A stretch of DNA of 64,000 nt from contig DASXIN010000158.1 of the NCBI GenBank assembly GCA_036497945.1, positions 42,326 to 106,325 on the forward strand. Direction: 5' to 3'. Origin of the DNA: RYN-230 sp036497945. GTDB lineage: Bacteria > Actinomycetota > Actinomycetes > Streptosporangiales > Streptosporangiaceae. Under the pieces are notes generated by a model. That model was not told where the DNA came from. It made no database searches and worked only from the letters and a program-made list of their open reading frames with translations. The translations under genes were made by a program, and so were the position numbers. Within the stretch, counting starts at the first letter, position 1, and each line of letters opens with the position of its first letter. Shown piece after piece: positions 54,586 to 63,331 of this stretch.

Positions 54586-56508
54586 TTAGCTGCCGAGGCG
54601 GTAGACCGAGACACCATCGGCCTGGTAGGCGTAGCGGAAACCGACCGCACGCAGGTACGGCAGGACCTTCGGGCTGGCGCCGGGCCAGTTCCAGACCAGC
54701 GCCCAGCCGACGTGCATCCGCCGGGCGTCCGCCCGGGCCGCGGCCAGCTCGGTGGCGGTGCTGTGCCCGCCGTACTGCCGGGCGGCGAGCTGAGCGTAGA
54801 ACGGGTGCCGACGGATCCCGTTGATCGTGGGCAGCGGTACCCGGGATATGTAGCCCACGGACCGGGGGTGGCCGTCGGCGGTGGCCAGGACCTGCGCTTC
54901 CGGGTCGAACCCGAGGCCATAGCCGTAGGTGCCGCCGCGGATGCCGAACGGCACGTCGACCACGATGGACCCGGAGTTGTCGGCGGCGATCGCGCGGTCG
55001 ACCGCGGGCAGCGCGGTGCGCATGGTACCGATGCCCGGGTTGCCGGACCAGCCGACCTCCAGCACGCCGAGCGCGGCCACGATGACGATGGCCGGGGCGA
55101 AGTGATACCGCAGCCAGTCGACCACCGCCCCGGCGAGCAGCGCGGCGGGCAGGATGCCGAGCATCATCATCCGGTCCGGCTCGCGGAACCCGGACAGGCC
55201 GGGCAGCTTGGCGAACCAGGTGAACGGCATGAGCCGGGACAGGTCCCGCCCGCCCAGCACCTCTGGCGCGGGGGCGTAGATATGCCCGCCGACCCGCAGC
55301 GTCGGGCCGAGGGCCAGGGCGGCACAGCCGAGCCAGAGCAGCGCCAGCAGCCAGGTGCTGCGCCGCCGCCAGCCGGCCAGCACGCCGAGCGCGGCGAGGA
55401 CGGTGAGCACTAGGCCGAACGAGGGGATGCCGTCGTTGGTCGGCCCGGTGTAGATGAACCCGAGGCCGCCCAGCCCGAAGTGACTGATCTGCGGGGACGG
55501 CGCGACGATACCCGGCAGCCGGGCGGAGTACTTGATGTAGGCCTTGGCCAGGGTGACGGGCGGGGAGGTGGCGCCGCCAGATTTCACCTGCTGGAGAATG
55601 GCGGCGAGCTGCGGGCTGGCCAGCACCACGGTGACCACGGCAGCCAGCGCGGTGGCGCGCAGTTTGGCCATGGTGAACGGTGGCCGGAGCAGCCAGGTGA
55701 GCAGGGCCAGCGCGGTCACGATGATGACCAGGACGGCGATCTCCTGATCGGTGAGCACGGCCGCGCCGAGCACCACGCCGAGGATGACCGCCTGGCGCCA
55801 GCCCGGGCGGCGGGTCAGCCGGACCGCGGCTTCCAGGGCGATCGGGATGAACAGCTCGCCGGCCGCCAGGTTGAGGTGGTACCAGGACCGCCAGACCAGC
55901 ATGGAGGACAGGCCGAAGAACGCGCCCGCGGCGATCGCACCCGGCTGGGAGGGCAGCCACAGCCGGGCCACCCGGTACGTCGCGTAGCAGAGCAGTCCGG
56001 GCAGCGCGATGGACAGCAGGTTGTACGACGCGCTCGGCCCGAAGATGACGGTGACCGGCGCGAACAGCACGCCGGGCAGCGGCAGCAGCGCGTGCAGCCC
56101 CAGCTGAGTGCCGACTGGCGCGGCGATGCCGCGAGTGAACCACGGGTTGCCCAGGTGGGCCAGCTGGTGCTCAACCCACCAGAACCCCCACACGTAGGAG
56201 CCGGCGTCCCGGGTGGCGGGCAACTTCCCGGCCAGATAGGTAGCCCGCGGCCAGCTCACCGCGATCCCGGCGGCCAGGTACCCGGCCAGCACAGCCAGGT
56301 GGACCAGGACCGGGTGCTTCAGTCGGCCACCGGGCCCACCCGGGTGCTGCCCCGCCGCCCCGGCCGGCGGGCCGGTTTCCGCCGCGTCACCCGCAGCGGC
56401 CGGGGCGAGCTGGTCATGTCCGGTGCCATCGGCCACGGTCTCGCGGTCAAGCCCCGGCGCTGGACCTGAGCCGACGCCAGGCTGGCCCTGCTGGCTCCAT
56501 CGATCCAC
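54586..56508 (-). CDS. Polytopic membrane protein, GT-C-like
   Basis: 640 residues, GTG start with GGAGAGG upstream. A ~65-residue Gly/Pro/Ala-rich cytoplasmic start is followed by 10 or more membrane segments to about residue 450, with an outside C-terminal domain. Between TM1 and TM2: ATRDAGSYVWGFWWVEHQLAHLGNPWFTRGI, a loop with Asp/His/Asn typical of lipid-linked GT-C glycosyltransferases, although no family is certain. It is the last gene of a minus-strand operon with an epimerase, a GT2 and a UGDH, so transfer or assembly of a surface glycan is the likely role. Confidence 0.7.
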   Translation of the reverse strand: MDRWSQQGQPGVGSGPAPGLDRETVADGTGHDQLAPAAAGDAAETGPPAGAAGQHPGGPGGRLKHPVLVHLAVLAGYLAAGIAVSWPRATYLAGKLPATRDAGSYVWGFWWVEHQLAHLGNPWFTRGIAAPVGTQLGLHALLPLPGVLFAPVTVIFGPSASYNLLSIALPGLLCYATYRVARLWLPSQPGAIAAGAFFGLSSMLVWRSWYHLNLAAGELFIPIALEAAVRLTRRPGWRQAVILGVVLGAAVLTDQEIAVLVIIVTALALLTWLLRPPFTMAKLRATALAAVVTVVLASPQLAAILQQVKSGGATSPPVTLAKAYIKYSARLPGIVAPSPQISHFGLGGLGFIYTGPTNDGIPSFGLVLTVLAALGVLAGWRRRSTWLLALLWLGCAALALGPTLRVGGHIYAPAPEVLGGRDLSRLMPFTWFAKLPGLSGFREPDRMMMLGILPAALLAGAVVDWLRYHFAPAIVIVAALGVLEVGWSGNPGIGTMRTALPAVDRAIAADNSGSIVVDVPFGIRGGTYGYGLGFDPEAQVLATADGHPRSVGYISRVPLPTINGIRRHPFYAQLAARQYGGHSTATELAAARADARRMHVGWALVWNWPGASPKVLPYLRAVGFRYAYQADGVSVYRLGS

Positions 56509-56537
56509 CGCCTCTCCTCAGCCGGGCCGCGACGGTG

Positions 56538-57563
56538 TTAGAGCCGGCCTTCCTGGACGGCTTGCTCGATCCAGGGGATGACTTCGTCGAGCATCTGGTC
56601 GAGGGTGGTGGTGGCTTCGTAGCCCAGCACGGTCTTAGCCTTGGCCACGTCAGGCACGCGCTTTTGCACGTCGTACTCATACGGGTCGTCGGAGACCAGC
56701 CGCAGCGGCACAACCGGGCCCTTGATCTTCCGCCAGATCGCCTCGGCCAGCTCAGCCACGCTGGTCGATTCCGCCGTGGACAGGTTGAAGTCCTCGTTCA
56801 CCGCGGCCGGGTGCTGCAGCGTGGCCACGATGCCGCGGGCCAGGTCGCCGCCGTAGGTGTAGTGCCGGACCTGGTTGCCCTGGCCGAGAATGTGCAGTGG
56901 GTCCTGCCCCTTGAGGACTTTTTGCACCAGGTCGGGCACCACATGGGACATGGCCAGCTGGACGTTGCCCGACAGCACCTCCACCTGGCCCAGCGCCCGG
57001 CCCTCACCGACCCCGACACAGTTGAACGGCCGCACGATCGTGTAGGGCAGCTGGTACTGGTCCCACGCCGCCCGCGCGTAATACTCCACCGCCAGCTTCT
57101 GGAAACCATACGACGACAGCGGCGGCGGGATCTTCCGCTCATCCCCCTCCGCCGACGGCCAGTGCTCCGTGCTCTCATACACCATCGACGAGCTGACGTA
57201 GGTCATCTTCTTCAGCGAGCCCGCCTTACGCGCGGCCAGCGCGGCATCGCAGCTCGCCGCCATGATCCGCTCATTCGTGGCCAGCAGATCATACGCGTAG
57301 GCATGGAAGTAGGAGATCCCGCCGATCATCGCCGCCCCGGCGATGAAGTGATCACACCCCTCCAGCAGCTCAGTCACCAAGCCGACGTTACGGGCATCAC
57401 CCTCGACGAACCGGTAGTTCGGGTGCTCGTCGTAACTGTGCTTCACCGGCCCGTACTTCGAGAAATTATCCAGGCCCACCACCGAATGGCCGCCATCCAG
57501 CAGCTCCTGTACCACATACCCGCCGATGAACCCCGCCGAGCCAGTGACCAGAACCTTAACCAC
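56538..57563 (-). CDS. NAD-dependent sugar epimerase/dehydratase
   Basis: 341 residues from GTG 57563 (AGGAGGAG 8 bp upstream); the longer frame is a shadow. Rossmann GSAGFIGG, VSSSMVYES and catalytic YGFQK (YxxxK), then the substrate loop VRPFNCVGVGE, and QVRHYTYGGDLARGIVATL. This is the extended SDR family acting on nucleotide sugars, perhaps a UDP-glucose/GDP-mannose 4- or 3,5-epimerase. It follows GT2 and UGDH genes and precedes the GT-C-like gene, forming a sugar-nucleotide cluster. Exact substrate cannot be read. Confidence 0.85.
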   Translation of the reverse strand: MVKVLVTGSAGFIGGYVVQELLDGGHSVVGLDNFSKYGPVKHSYDEHPNYRFVEGDARNVGLVTELLEGCDHFIAGAAMIGGISYFHAYAYDLLATNERIMAASCDAALAARKAGSLKKMTYVSSSMVYESTEHWPSAEGDERKIPPPLSSYGFQKLAVEYYARAAWDQYQLPYTIVRPFNCVGVGEGRALGQVEVLSGNVQLAMSHVVPDLVQKVLKGQDPLHILGQGNQVRHYTYGGDLARGIVATLQHPAAVNEDFNLSTAESTSVAELAEAIWRKIKGPVVPLRLVSDDPYEYDVQKRVPDVAKAKTVLGYEATTTLDQMLDEVIPWIEQAVQEGRL

Positions 57564-57639
57564 GAACCGCTCTCCTCCTGTGCATGTTGTCGGCTGGCCA
57601 GCCTGCCAGCCGTCGGGGCCATTCGCCCCCGGGCCGGAC

Positions 57640-58386
57640 TCAGTCTCCCGCAACCGGGCCGGTCCGCGTGGCCAGTCCCGACATGGCGAGCTTGGGGCCG
57701 AAAGCGAACCGGTACCAGTGCAGGTAGCCGGGGAGCCAGCGGACCAGTTCGAAGCGGGAGTCGCCGAGGGAGCGGTCCAGCCAGATGGTCGGGATCTCGG
57801 CCACCGGCAGGCGCAGCCGGGTGGCCTTCACGGTCAGCTCCAGGCCGATCTCGAAGCCGGTCCTCGACTCGATGCCGACCTCGCGGACGAAATCGGTGGA
57901 GTAGGCCTTAAAGCTGTTGGTCGCGTCCCGGGTCCCCACCCGGGCCAGCAGGTGCAGCGACCGGCCCGCGGTGCGCGACAGCGCCCGCTTCAGCCGCGGC
58001 CCGCCCACCTGCTGCCCGCCGGGCATGTACCGGGACGCGGCCGCCACCACGACACCCCGCTCCACCAGTCGGGCCAGCTCATCGATCTGCATCGGGTCAT
58101 CGCTGCCATCGGCCATCGTGACCACGGTCACCGGCGACCGCGCCTCATCAAAGCCGTACCGGATCGCGTTAGCCGGCCCCGGCCCGTGCACGTTCAGCAC
58201 CCCACGCACCCGCGAGTCGGCCAAGCTGGCCTTCTCGATATACGGCACCGTGGTGTCCTCAGGCATGTCATAGACAACCAGCACCTCACACGGCAGCGTC
58301 ACCGCCCGCAAAATCCGGTCCAGGCACGGCATGATCGCCTCACCCTCGTTATAAACCGGGATCACCACCGACACACCGGGCTTCAT
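57640..58386 (-). CDS. GT2 glycosyltransferase (polyprenyl-phosphate sugar synthase type)
   Basis: 248 residues, single GT-A domain: VSVVIPVYNEGEAIMPCLDRIL, DDPMQIDELARLVERG, ASRYMPGG, then DATNSFKAYSTDFVREVG and GFEIGLELTVKATRLRLPVAEIPTIW, the DPM1/polyisoprenyl-phosphate sugar synthase pattern. No membrane segment. DxD site is MADGSDDP. It likely charges a lipid carrier for the GT-C-like membrane enzyme downstream. ATG start 13 bp after UGDH. Confidence 0.85.
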   Translation of the reverse strand: MKPGVSVVIPVYNEGEAIMPCLDRILRAVTLPCEVLVVYDMPEDTTVPYIEKASLADSRVRGVLNVHGPGPANAIRYGFDEARSPVTVVTMADGSDDPMQIDELARLVERGVVVAAASRYMPGGQQVGGPRLKRALSRTAGRSLHLLARVGTRDATNSFKAYSTDFVREVGIESRTGFEIGLELTVKATRLRLPVAEIPTIWLDRSLGDSRFELVRWLPGYLHWYRFAFGPKLAMSGLATRTGPVAGD

Positions 58387-58399
58387 GATAGATCTCCGC

Positions 58400-59614
58400 T
58401 CATATCCGGGTCCCTCTCCCGATTATCCCCCAGATATCCGCCACCGGCTTGTCGGTGGCCAGATCCCGGTACTCCGGATGCGGCGCCGCGATCACCAGCA
58501 GATCAGCCCGCGCCAGTACCTCATCCAGCGGCGTGAACCGGTCATCAGCGATATACGGATCCGAGCACAGCGTCTCAGCCGCCTTGAGCAGCAAAATCTT
58601 CCGCAGCTTGTAAGACAGGCTCTCCCGCGGGTCATCACTGCCCGCCTTGAATCCCATGCCCAGCACCCCGACCGTCAGCGACGGCAGGTCAAACCGCTCC
58701 TCCAGCCGCGATACGACATACAACGGCAGGCCCTCATTGATCAGCATCGCCGAATGGCCGAGGATGAAGTTGTTCTGGTTGAAGGCGGCCAGCTGCATCG
58801 TGTCCTTCAGCAAGCACGGGCCCGCCGCGAACCCCGCCCCCGGCATATCCGCGGCCCGCGGATAATCCTGCCGGATAGCCCGGCGGATCCGCTCGAAGTC
58901 CAGCCCATAATCGTTGGACATCATCCAGAACTGGTTCGCCGTCGCGAATTTAATATACCGCCACGTGTTGGTAAACAGTTTCGCCAGCTCCGCCTCCTCA
59001 GGCTCGAGCCGGACGATCTCATCAGTAAGAATCCGGAAAAACTTCTCCGCCCGGTCCCCCGCCCGCTCCGTCCGCGCCCCCACGATCTGCGGCAGATCAA
59101 ACAACTCCGTCATCGCATGACCCTCAGCGATCCGCTCGGGACAGAACGCCACGTCGACCTGCACGCCGCGCTTGCGGAGCATCCGCTCGGTCAGCGCGGT
59201 AACGGTCGGGTGGACGGTGCTACGCAAGATGATGAGCTGGCCGTCCACCAGATGACCGCTGCACCGGTCCAGCGCCGCCGGAACGGCACCCAGATCAGGG
59301 TTGAGGTGCTCATCGACCGGGGTCCCGACGACCACCACGAGGACCTCGGCGCTGCCGACGGTCGCCGGGTCCGTAGTGGCCGTGAGGGTGCCGTCCGCCA
59401 CGGCGGCACGCAGTGGCTCGTCGGCCCCCTCCTCGCTGAACGGCATGTGGCCCTGGTTGACCGTCGCCACCGCGGCGGCGTTGAGGTCATAGAGCCGGAC
59501 CGACAAGCCACGGGAGGCCAAGGCGACGCCGAACGGAAGCCCGACGCGGCCGCAGCCACCAATGATCACTACGTCGGAAGGGAAGCGGCGGGCCGCGTCG
59601 TGCGTGGTAACCAT
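58400..59614 (-). CDS. UDP-glucose/GDP-mannose dehydrogenase family protein
   Basis: 404 residues from ATG 59614 (GAGGAA 5-6 bp upstream; the longer frame is a shadow). NAD loop IIGGCGRVGLPFGVALA, RSTVHPTVT, AFCPERIAEGHAM, LFTNTWRYIKFATANQFW, then the active-site Cys (about 268) in AAGPCLLKD and GMGFKAGSDDPRESLSYKL. The GPCLLKD pattern and overall length fit UDP-ManNAc/UDP-glucose dehydrogenases making uronic-acid nucleotides. First gene of the surface-glycan operon; AT content is slightly higher than in the flanking core genes. Exact substrate unknown. Confidence 0.88.
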   Translation of the reverse strand: MVTTHDAARRFPSDVVIIGGCGRVGLPFGVALASRGLSVRLYDLNAAAVATVNQGHMPFSEEGADEPLRAAVADGTLTATTDPATVGSAEVLVVVVGTPVDEHLNPDLGAVPAALDRCSGHLVDGQLIILRSTVHPTVTALTERMLRKRGVQVDVAFCPERIAEGHAMTELFDLPQIVGARTERAGDRAEKFFRILTDEIVRLEPEEAELAKLFTNTWRYIKFATANQFWMMSNDYGLDFERIRRAIRQDYPRAADMPGAGFAAGPCLLKDTMQLAAFNQNNFILGHSAMLINEGLPLYVVSRLEERFDLPSLTVGVLGMGFKAGSDDPRESLSYKLRKILLLKAAETLCSDPYIADDRFTPLDEVLARADLLVIAAPHPEYRDLATDKPVADIWGIIGRGTRI

Positions 59615-59905
59615 ACTGTTCCTCGCTTGATCACTTTGACGACCAGGCACCGGACATAGCACCCGATTCCAGCCCCGAAGTCGCACCCGTACCCAACCAT
59701 GGATACGGGTGGAGCAAGTGGCTACCTTACCGGATTACTCGTCCAGCTTAAGTACTACATACCAATACCGGGGCAAGACAGTCGGGTGGGCTGCCATCAG
59801 CAATGGCGATCCCCCCATAGAGGTAAAGAACACGCAAAGCCTGCCCCGCGCGTGGGCCCGGCGCCGCCGGGGCTGCGGCACCGACTCTGGGGCGGCCGAC
59901 TGTCC

Positions 59906-61354
59906 TCAGCGGTCCAGCATTGAGCAAGTCATGTTTGTGGGCAGTCTTCGTGCACGGACCTGCGGCGGCAGCGGCTTCTCGCAGATTCTCTGCGCATCCC
60001 TGACCAGGTGTGCCCATGTCACTGACGTGGCGCGCCGGTTGACGTAGCGGAAGTCGGTCGCCCACAGGGCGCTGAACGCAACCACCGCGACCAGTAGCGC
60101 GGCGATGCCAGGTGCGGCGCGGCGCATACTAACCGGGCGCTCCAAACCAATGCCGCTTCGACTCAGGAATGCGTCCAGCGTGACGAACACGGCAGAATAC
60201 AGCAACAGGATCGGCACCTGCGCGTAGCGGGAGCCGTGCACGAACACGACTGTGCGCACCTCTCCGGGGCTGGCGATATACCCGTGCACCCCCACCGGGA
60301 GCATGGTGAGCAGGAACCCGCTCACCAGTGCCGTGATGACGAACAAGCGGACCTGCGGGCCGCCCCGCAGCACCGCCCATCCGGCCACCGCCGCGACGAC
60401 GCACCCGGCCAGCGCCGTGGCGGCGACGATCCCGATCGCGTTCGTGGCTATCGTAGCCAGGTGATGCCCGCCCACCCCGGCCAGGATCACGTTGCGGGCA
60501 TAAAAACCCAGGGCGCCGGCCACCGGAGGCACCTGCGTATTTCTGGCTGACACCAAGACCACCGGAATCTGCAGGATGCCGCCCGCCACCCAGCCGAGGG
60601 TGGCCGCTTGCTCCCGGACCCGCGGCAACGCCAGGAGCCGCGCCACCACCACCGGCAGGTACGCGACAGCCAGGACATTCGATGCGGCAGCCGCGAAGCA
60701 GATCAGGAACGCGAGGCCCAGGCCCGCACGGGAGCGCGGGCGCCACACCAGCGCCCAGAAGAGGGCGAAGAGGAGGTACCAGGGGGTATTCACCCCGCTG
60801 TTGCTGATCTCATACAGTGCCGTCGGCAGGAGCAGCACGCCAATGGCCAGCAGGGCCCGCAGCGCCGGTCTCCGTATGTGGCCGGCGGACGCGTGGAACA
60901 CGAATACGGCACAGCACGCCGCTATCAGCGCACCAGCGACCGCGAAGCCAACGGCGGCATCCCGGAACGGGAGCCGGGCGATGACATCACCGATGACCCG
61001 CGGGACCAGCTCCAAATATCCGTTGTACCCACGGAAGAGGCTGCCCCACGGATGAAGAATTCCGGCCGCCAGGAAAATCTTGCGGTCTTCCGCACCCACT
61101 GAGTCCCAGGCCGGGACTCCCGTCTGCCGTTCGAGCAGGACGAATGCACCGAGCCCGATCGCGATGAGGTAGGCCAGGACAATCCCGGGGGCCGCGAGTG
61201 CTCGCGGCGCTTCCGGCGGCTGCGGAAAGAGCGGGGTCAAGGCCCGGCCTGCCCGGCCCGGCGCCCCCCGCGAACCCGGGGCCGCGTGCCCGTCTACGTC
61301 GGGTGGCACGGCAGATCCCCGAGACGATGCCTGCGCTTGGCCGCCTTGGCTCAC
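59906..61354 (-). CDS. Polytopic membrane protein, glycan-cluster associated
   Basis: 482 residues. N-terminal 50 residues disordered, then 10-12 membrane segments (for example IVLAYLIAIGLGAFVLLE, LRALLAIGVLLLPTALYEIS, YAQVPILLLYSAVFVTL). The loop after TM1 has DSVGAEDRKIFLAAGILHPWGSLFRGYNGYLELVPR, with acidic and Tyr residues as in GT-C enzymes or polymer-associated membrane proteins, but no family is certain. GTG/ATG choice not decided by a good ribosome site. Base composition is less GC-rich than the core genes. 291 bp separate it from the UGDH gene, holding nothing recognisable beyond AT-rich stretches. Confidence 0.6.
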   Translation of the reverse strand: MSQGGQAQASSRGSAVPPDVDGHAAPGSRGAPGRAGRALTPLFPQPPEAPRALAAPGIVLAYLIAIGLGAFVLLERQTGVPAWDSVGAEDRKIFLAAGILHPWGSLFRGYNGYLELVPRVIGDVIARLPFRDAAVGFAVAGALIAACCAVFVFHASAGHIRRPALRALLAIGVLLLPTALYEISNSGVNTPWYLLFALFWALVWRPRSRAGLGLAFLICFAAAASNVLAVAYLPVVVARLLALPRVREQAATLGWVAGGILQIPVVLVSARNTQVPPVAGALGFYARNVILAGVGGHHLATIATNAIGIVAATALAGCVVAAVAGWAVLRGGPQVRLFVITALVSGFLLTMLPVGVHGYIASPGEVRTVVFVHGSRYAQVPILLLYSAVFVTLDAFLSRSGIGLERPVSMRRAAPGIAALLVAVVAFSALWATDFRYVNRRATSVTWAHLVRDAQRICEKPLPPQVRARRLPTNMTCSMLDR

Positions 61355-61454
61355 TCGATCTCACCCATCACCATCGGCCTCACTCTTCTGCCCGGGTCAT
61401 GCCGGAAGATACACCAGAAGGCTCTTTTCCGCCTGACATAGTTGTAATGCCTTG

Positions 61455-61468
61455 ACTATCCCAATAGT
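61455..61468. promoter_or_regulatory. ACTAT-CCCA-ATAGT dyad
   Basis: Perfect 5-bp arms in the AT-rich spacer between the wall-hydrolase stop and the membrane-protein start (both minus strand). It could be an operator for the downstream gene; no regulator is identified. Confidence 0.35.
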
Positions 61469-61532
61469 TGTTTAGTGCACTCCCGTGGCCGGCAAAGGGT
61501 AAAGTCCGCGCTCCCGCGGCAACTAGCCAGGG

Positions 61533-62672
61533 CTAGTGGGCCGCCTGGGCTGGCAGCGTAATGCCGGAGTGCGCCCATGGCCGGGTGAAGCCGACCACGG
61601 TACCATCCCCGGCCGCCGAACCGGATGTGCCGAACTGCGAAATCCGGATCGGGAAGCCGGTCGCGTACGCCTCGATCATCGTATTCTTGCCGATGACCAG
61701 GCCGACATGACCGGGTGAGGTGGGTGTCCCGTCCGAGCCCGCGAAGAAAACCAGGTCCCCTGGCTCGACCTGGCTGGCCGAGATCCGCGGCCCCCAGGAC
61801 CACTGCTCCTCGGAGGTTCGCGGGATGTTGATGCTCGCGGCCCGGTAGGCCATCATCATCAGCCCGGAGCAGTCGAACGCGTCCGGCCCGGTGCCGCCCC
61901 ACAGGTACGGCTTGCCCAGCTGCGTCCGGGCGTAGCTGATCACGCTGGCCACCACCTGGTTCGGCACCTGGCCGGTCTGCACGCTGGTCAGGCATTCAGG
62001 GGCGCTCACCGTGGTGGCGTTGCTCACCGTGTAGCCGCCGCGGCTGTAGATGGCCGCCCAGTTCAGCACGGCCTGGACGTAGGACTGCAGATGGTTGTAG
62101 GCGAAGATGGCCGCGCTGGCGTTGCTCTGCACGCCGTGCTGCATCAGGTACTTGGCCGCTCCGGCGATGGCGTCCGCCGGATCGTAGACGTTGGCCACGC
62201 CGTCGCCGTTCCCGTCGGTGGCCACGCCGCTCACCACCTGACCGGCCGGATGCACCGGGGTGCCACCCCAGCTGTTGCCGGACGCCCCGCCGATGCCGAT
62301 CTGCATCGGGCCCGCGGCGCCGAACCCGTTCTGCCCGGAGTGCACCCCGGGCAGGTTGGACTGGCCGTCGTCGCTCTCCACCTTGCCGATCCCGGCCAGG
62401 ATGACCCAGGGCACCCCGCCCTGCTGCCCCACCTTCTGGAACAGCGCCAGGTAGTTGGCCGGGATCGAGTTGTGTGCCGCGGTGGTGGCCACCGGCTGGC
62501 CGGTCTTGCTGCTGGCCGGGCTGGGGCAGCCGACCCCCGCGGCGAACAGCATGGCGCCGCCGCCGATCATGGCCATCGGCACCACGGCCACCGCGGTGAC
62601 CAGCAGACCGGCCAGCACGATGGCCACCAGCGCGGCCACCCGTCCCCGGCTGACGGACACGTGCCAGTTCAC
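61533..62672 (-). CDS. Bifunctional lytic transglycosylase / NlpC-P60 peptidase
   Basis: 379 residues, GTG start overlapping the upstream stop (GTGA). TM anchor 11-45, then a lysozyme-like transglycosylase domain (ILAGIGKVESDDG with catalytic Glu; GAAGPMQIG; YDPADAIAGAAKYLM) and a C-terminal NlpC/P60 domain: Cys (about 268) in DAFDCSGLMMMAYR, His (about 323) in GHVGLVIG. It cleaves both glycan and peptide bonds of peptidoglycan outside the cell. This two-domain layout is typical of conjugation modules (VirB1-like local wall opening) in actinobacterial integrative elements, though chromosomal housekeeping copies also exist. Confidence 0.88.
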   Translation of the reverse strand: MNWHVSVSRGRVAALVAIVLAGLLVTAVAVVPMAMIGGGAMLFAAGVGCPSPASSKTGQPVATTAAHNSIPANYLALFQKVGQQGGVPWVILAGIGKVESDDGQSNLPGVHSGQNGFGAAGPMQIGIGGASGNSWGGTPVHPAGQVVSGVATDGNGDGVANVYDPADAIAGAAKYLMQHGVQSNASAAIFAYNHLQSYVQAVLNWAAIYSRGGYTVSNATTVSAPECLTSVQTGQVPNQVVASVISYARTQLGKPYLWGGTGPDAFDCSGLMMMAYRAASINIPRTSEEQWSWGPRISASQVEPGDLVFFAGSDGTPTSPGHVGLVIGKNTMIEAYATGFPIRISQFGTSGSAAGDGTVVGFTRPWAHSGITLPAQAAH

Positions 62673-63322
62673 GTATTGCCCGCCTGGGCGGGCTCGATGT
62701 CATTGACCAGCCAGGTCCCGGCGTTGTTGACCACGGTGATGGCCCACTGTGAGCTGCCCTGGCTGGTGCCCTGGTTGGTGTGCAGCCGCTGGTTGATGGT
62801 GACCACGAAGATGAGGCTGGACGCGCCGAAGCTGCGTAGCGAGTCGATCACCGCCTGGGCGGTGGACACCTGCCGCTGTTTGGTTCGCTGGCTGGCCACG
62901 CCGAGCGTGCTGTACCCGCGGGCCAGGCTGCCGGTCAGCTCGCTGCTGGCCAGGTTGCGCATCGAGGCCGCGTAGGCGGCGGCGCTCTCCTGGTAGGAGA
63001 ACGTGTCGTAGGCGGCGCCGAACGCCTCGGTCACGCTGGCCGCCTTGGCCAGGTCGGCCTGGCTGAACGGGAGCCAGGCGTAGATGTTCGGCGCGGACGG
63101 CACCGGCGAGCCGGCCGGTGCGGCGGAACTGGGCGGCGGGCTGGACGGGACCGGGGCCGCGCTACCGGACGAGTGGGCGGACGCGGTGGGCCGGGGGCTG
63201 CTCGGCGGCCCCTGGCCCAGGGCGGCCCGCACGCCCGGGATGAGCAGGTATGCGCCGGTCCCGCCGAGCACCAGGACGATGCCCAGGAAGGCCAGCACCC
63301 GCTGGCGCGGGGAAAGATCCAT
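62669..63322 (-). CDS. Single-TM conjugation-type accessory protein
   Basis: 217 residues. N-terminal TM (VLAFLGIVLVLGGTGAYLLIPG), a Ser/Pro-rich linker (about 35-75), then an extracytoplasmic domain (IYAWLPFSQADLAKAASVTEAFGAAYDTFSYQ ... SSQWAITVVNNAGTWLVNDIEPA) with the size and topology of NTF2/VirB8-like proteins. It overlaps the wall-hydrolase gene and follows the Pro/Ser-rich gene by 9 bp. I do not recognise a named family with certainty; context suggests a T4SS component. Confidence 0.65.
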   Translation of the reverse strand: MDLSPRQRVLAFLGIVLVLGGTGAYLLIPGVRAALGQGPPSSPRPTASAHSSGSAAPVPSSPPPSSAAPAGSPVPSAPNIYAWLPFSQADLAKAASVTEAFGAAYDTFSYQESAAAYAASMRNLASSELTGSLARGYSTLGVASQRTKQRQVSTAQAVIDSLRSFGASSLIFVVTINQRLHTNQGTSQGSSQWAITVVNNAGTWLVNDIEPAQAGNT

Positions 63323-63331
63323 CGCGGCCAG

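Noticed and set aside
59709..60047. 112-codon plus-strand frame near the UGDH promoter
   Set aside because: Overlaps the membrane-protein 3' end, has no recognisable domain, no convincing ribosome site.
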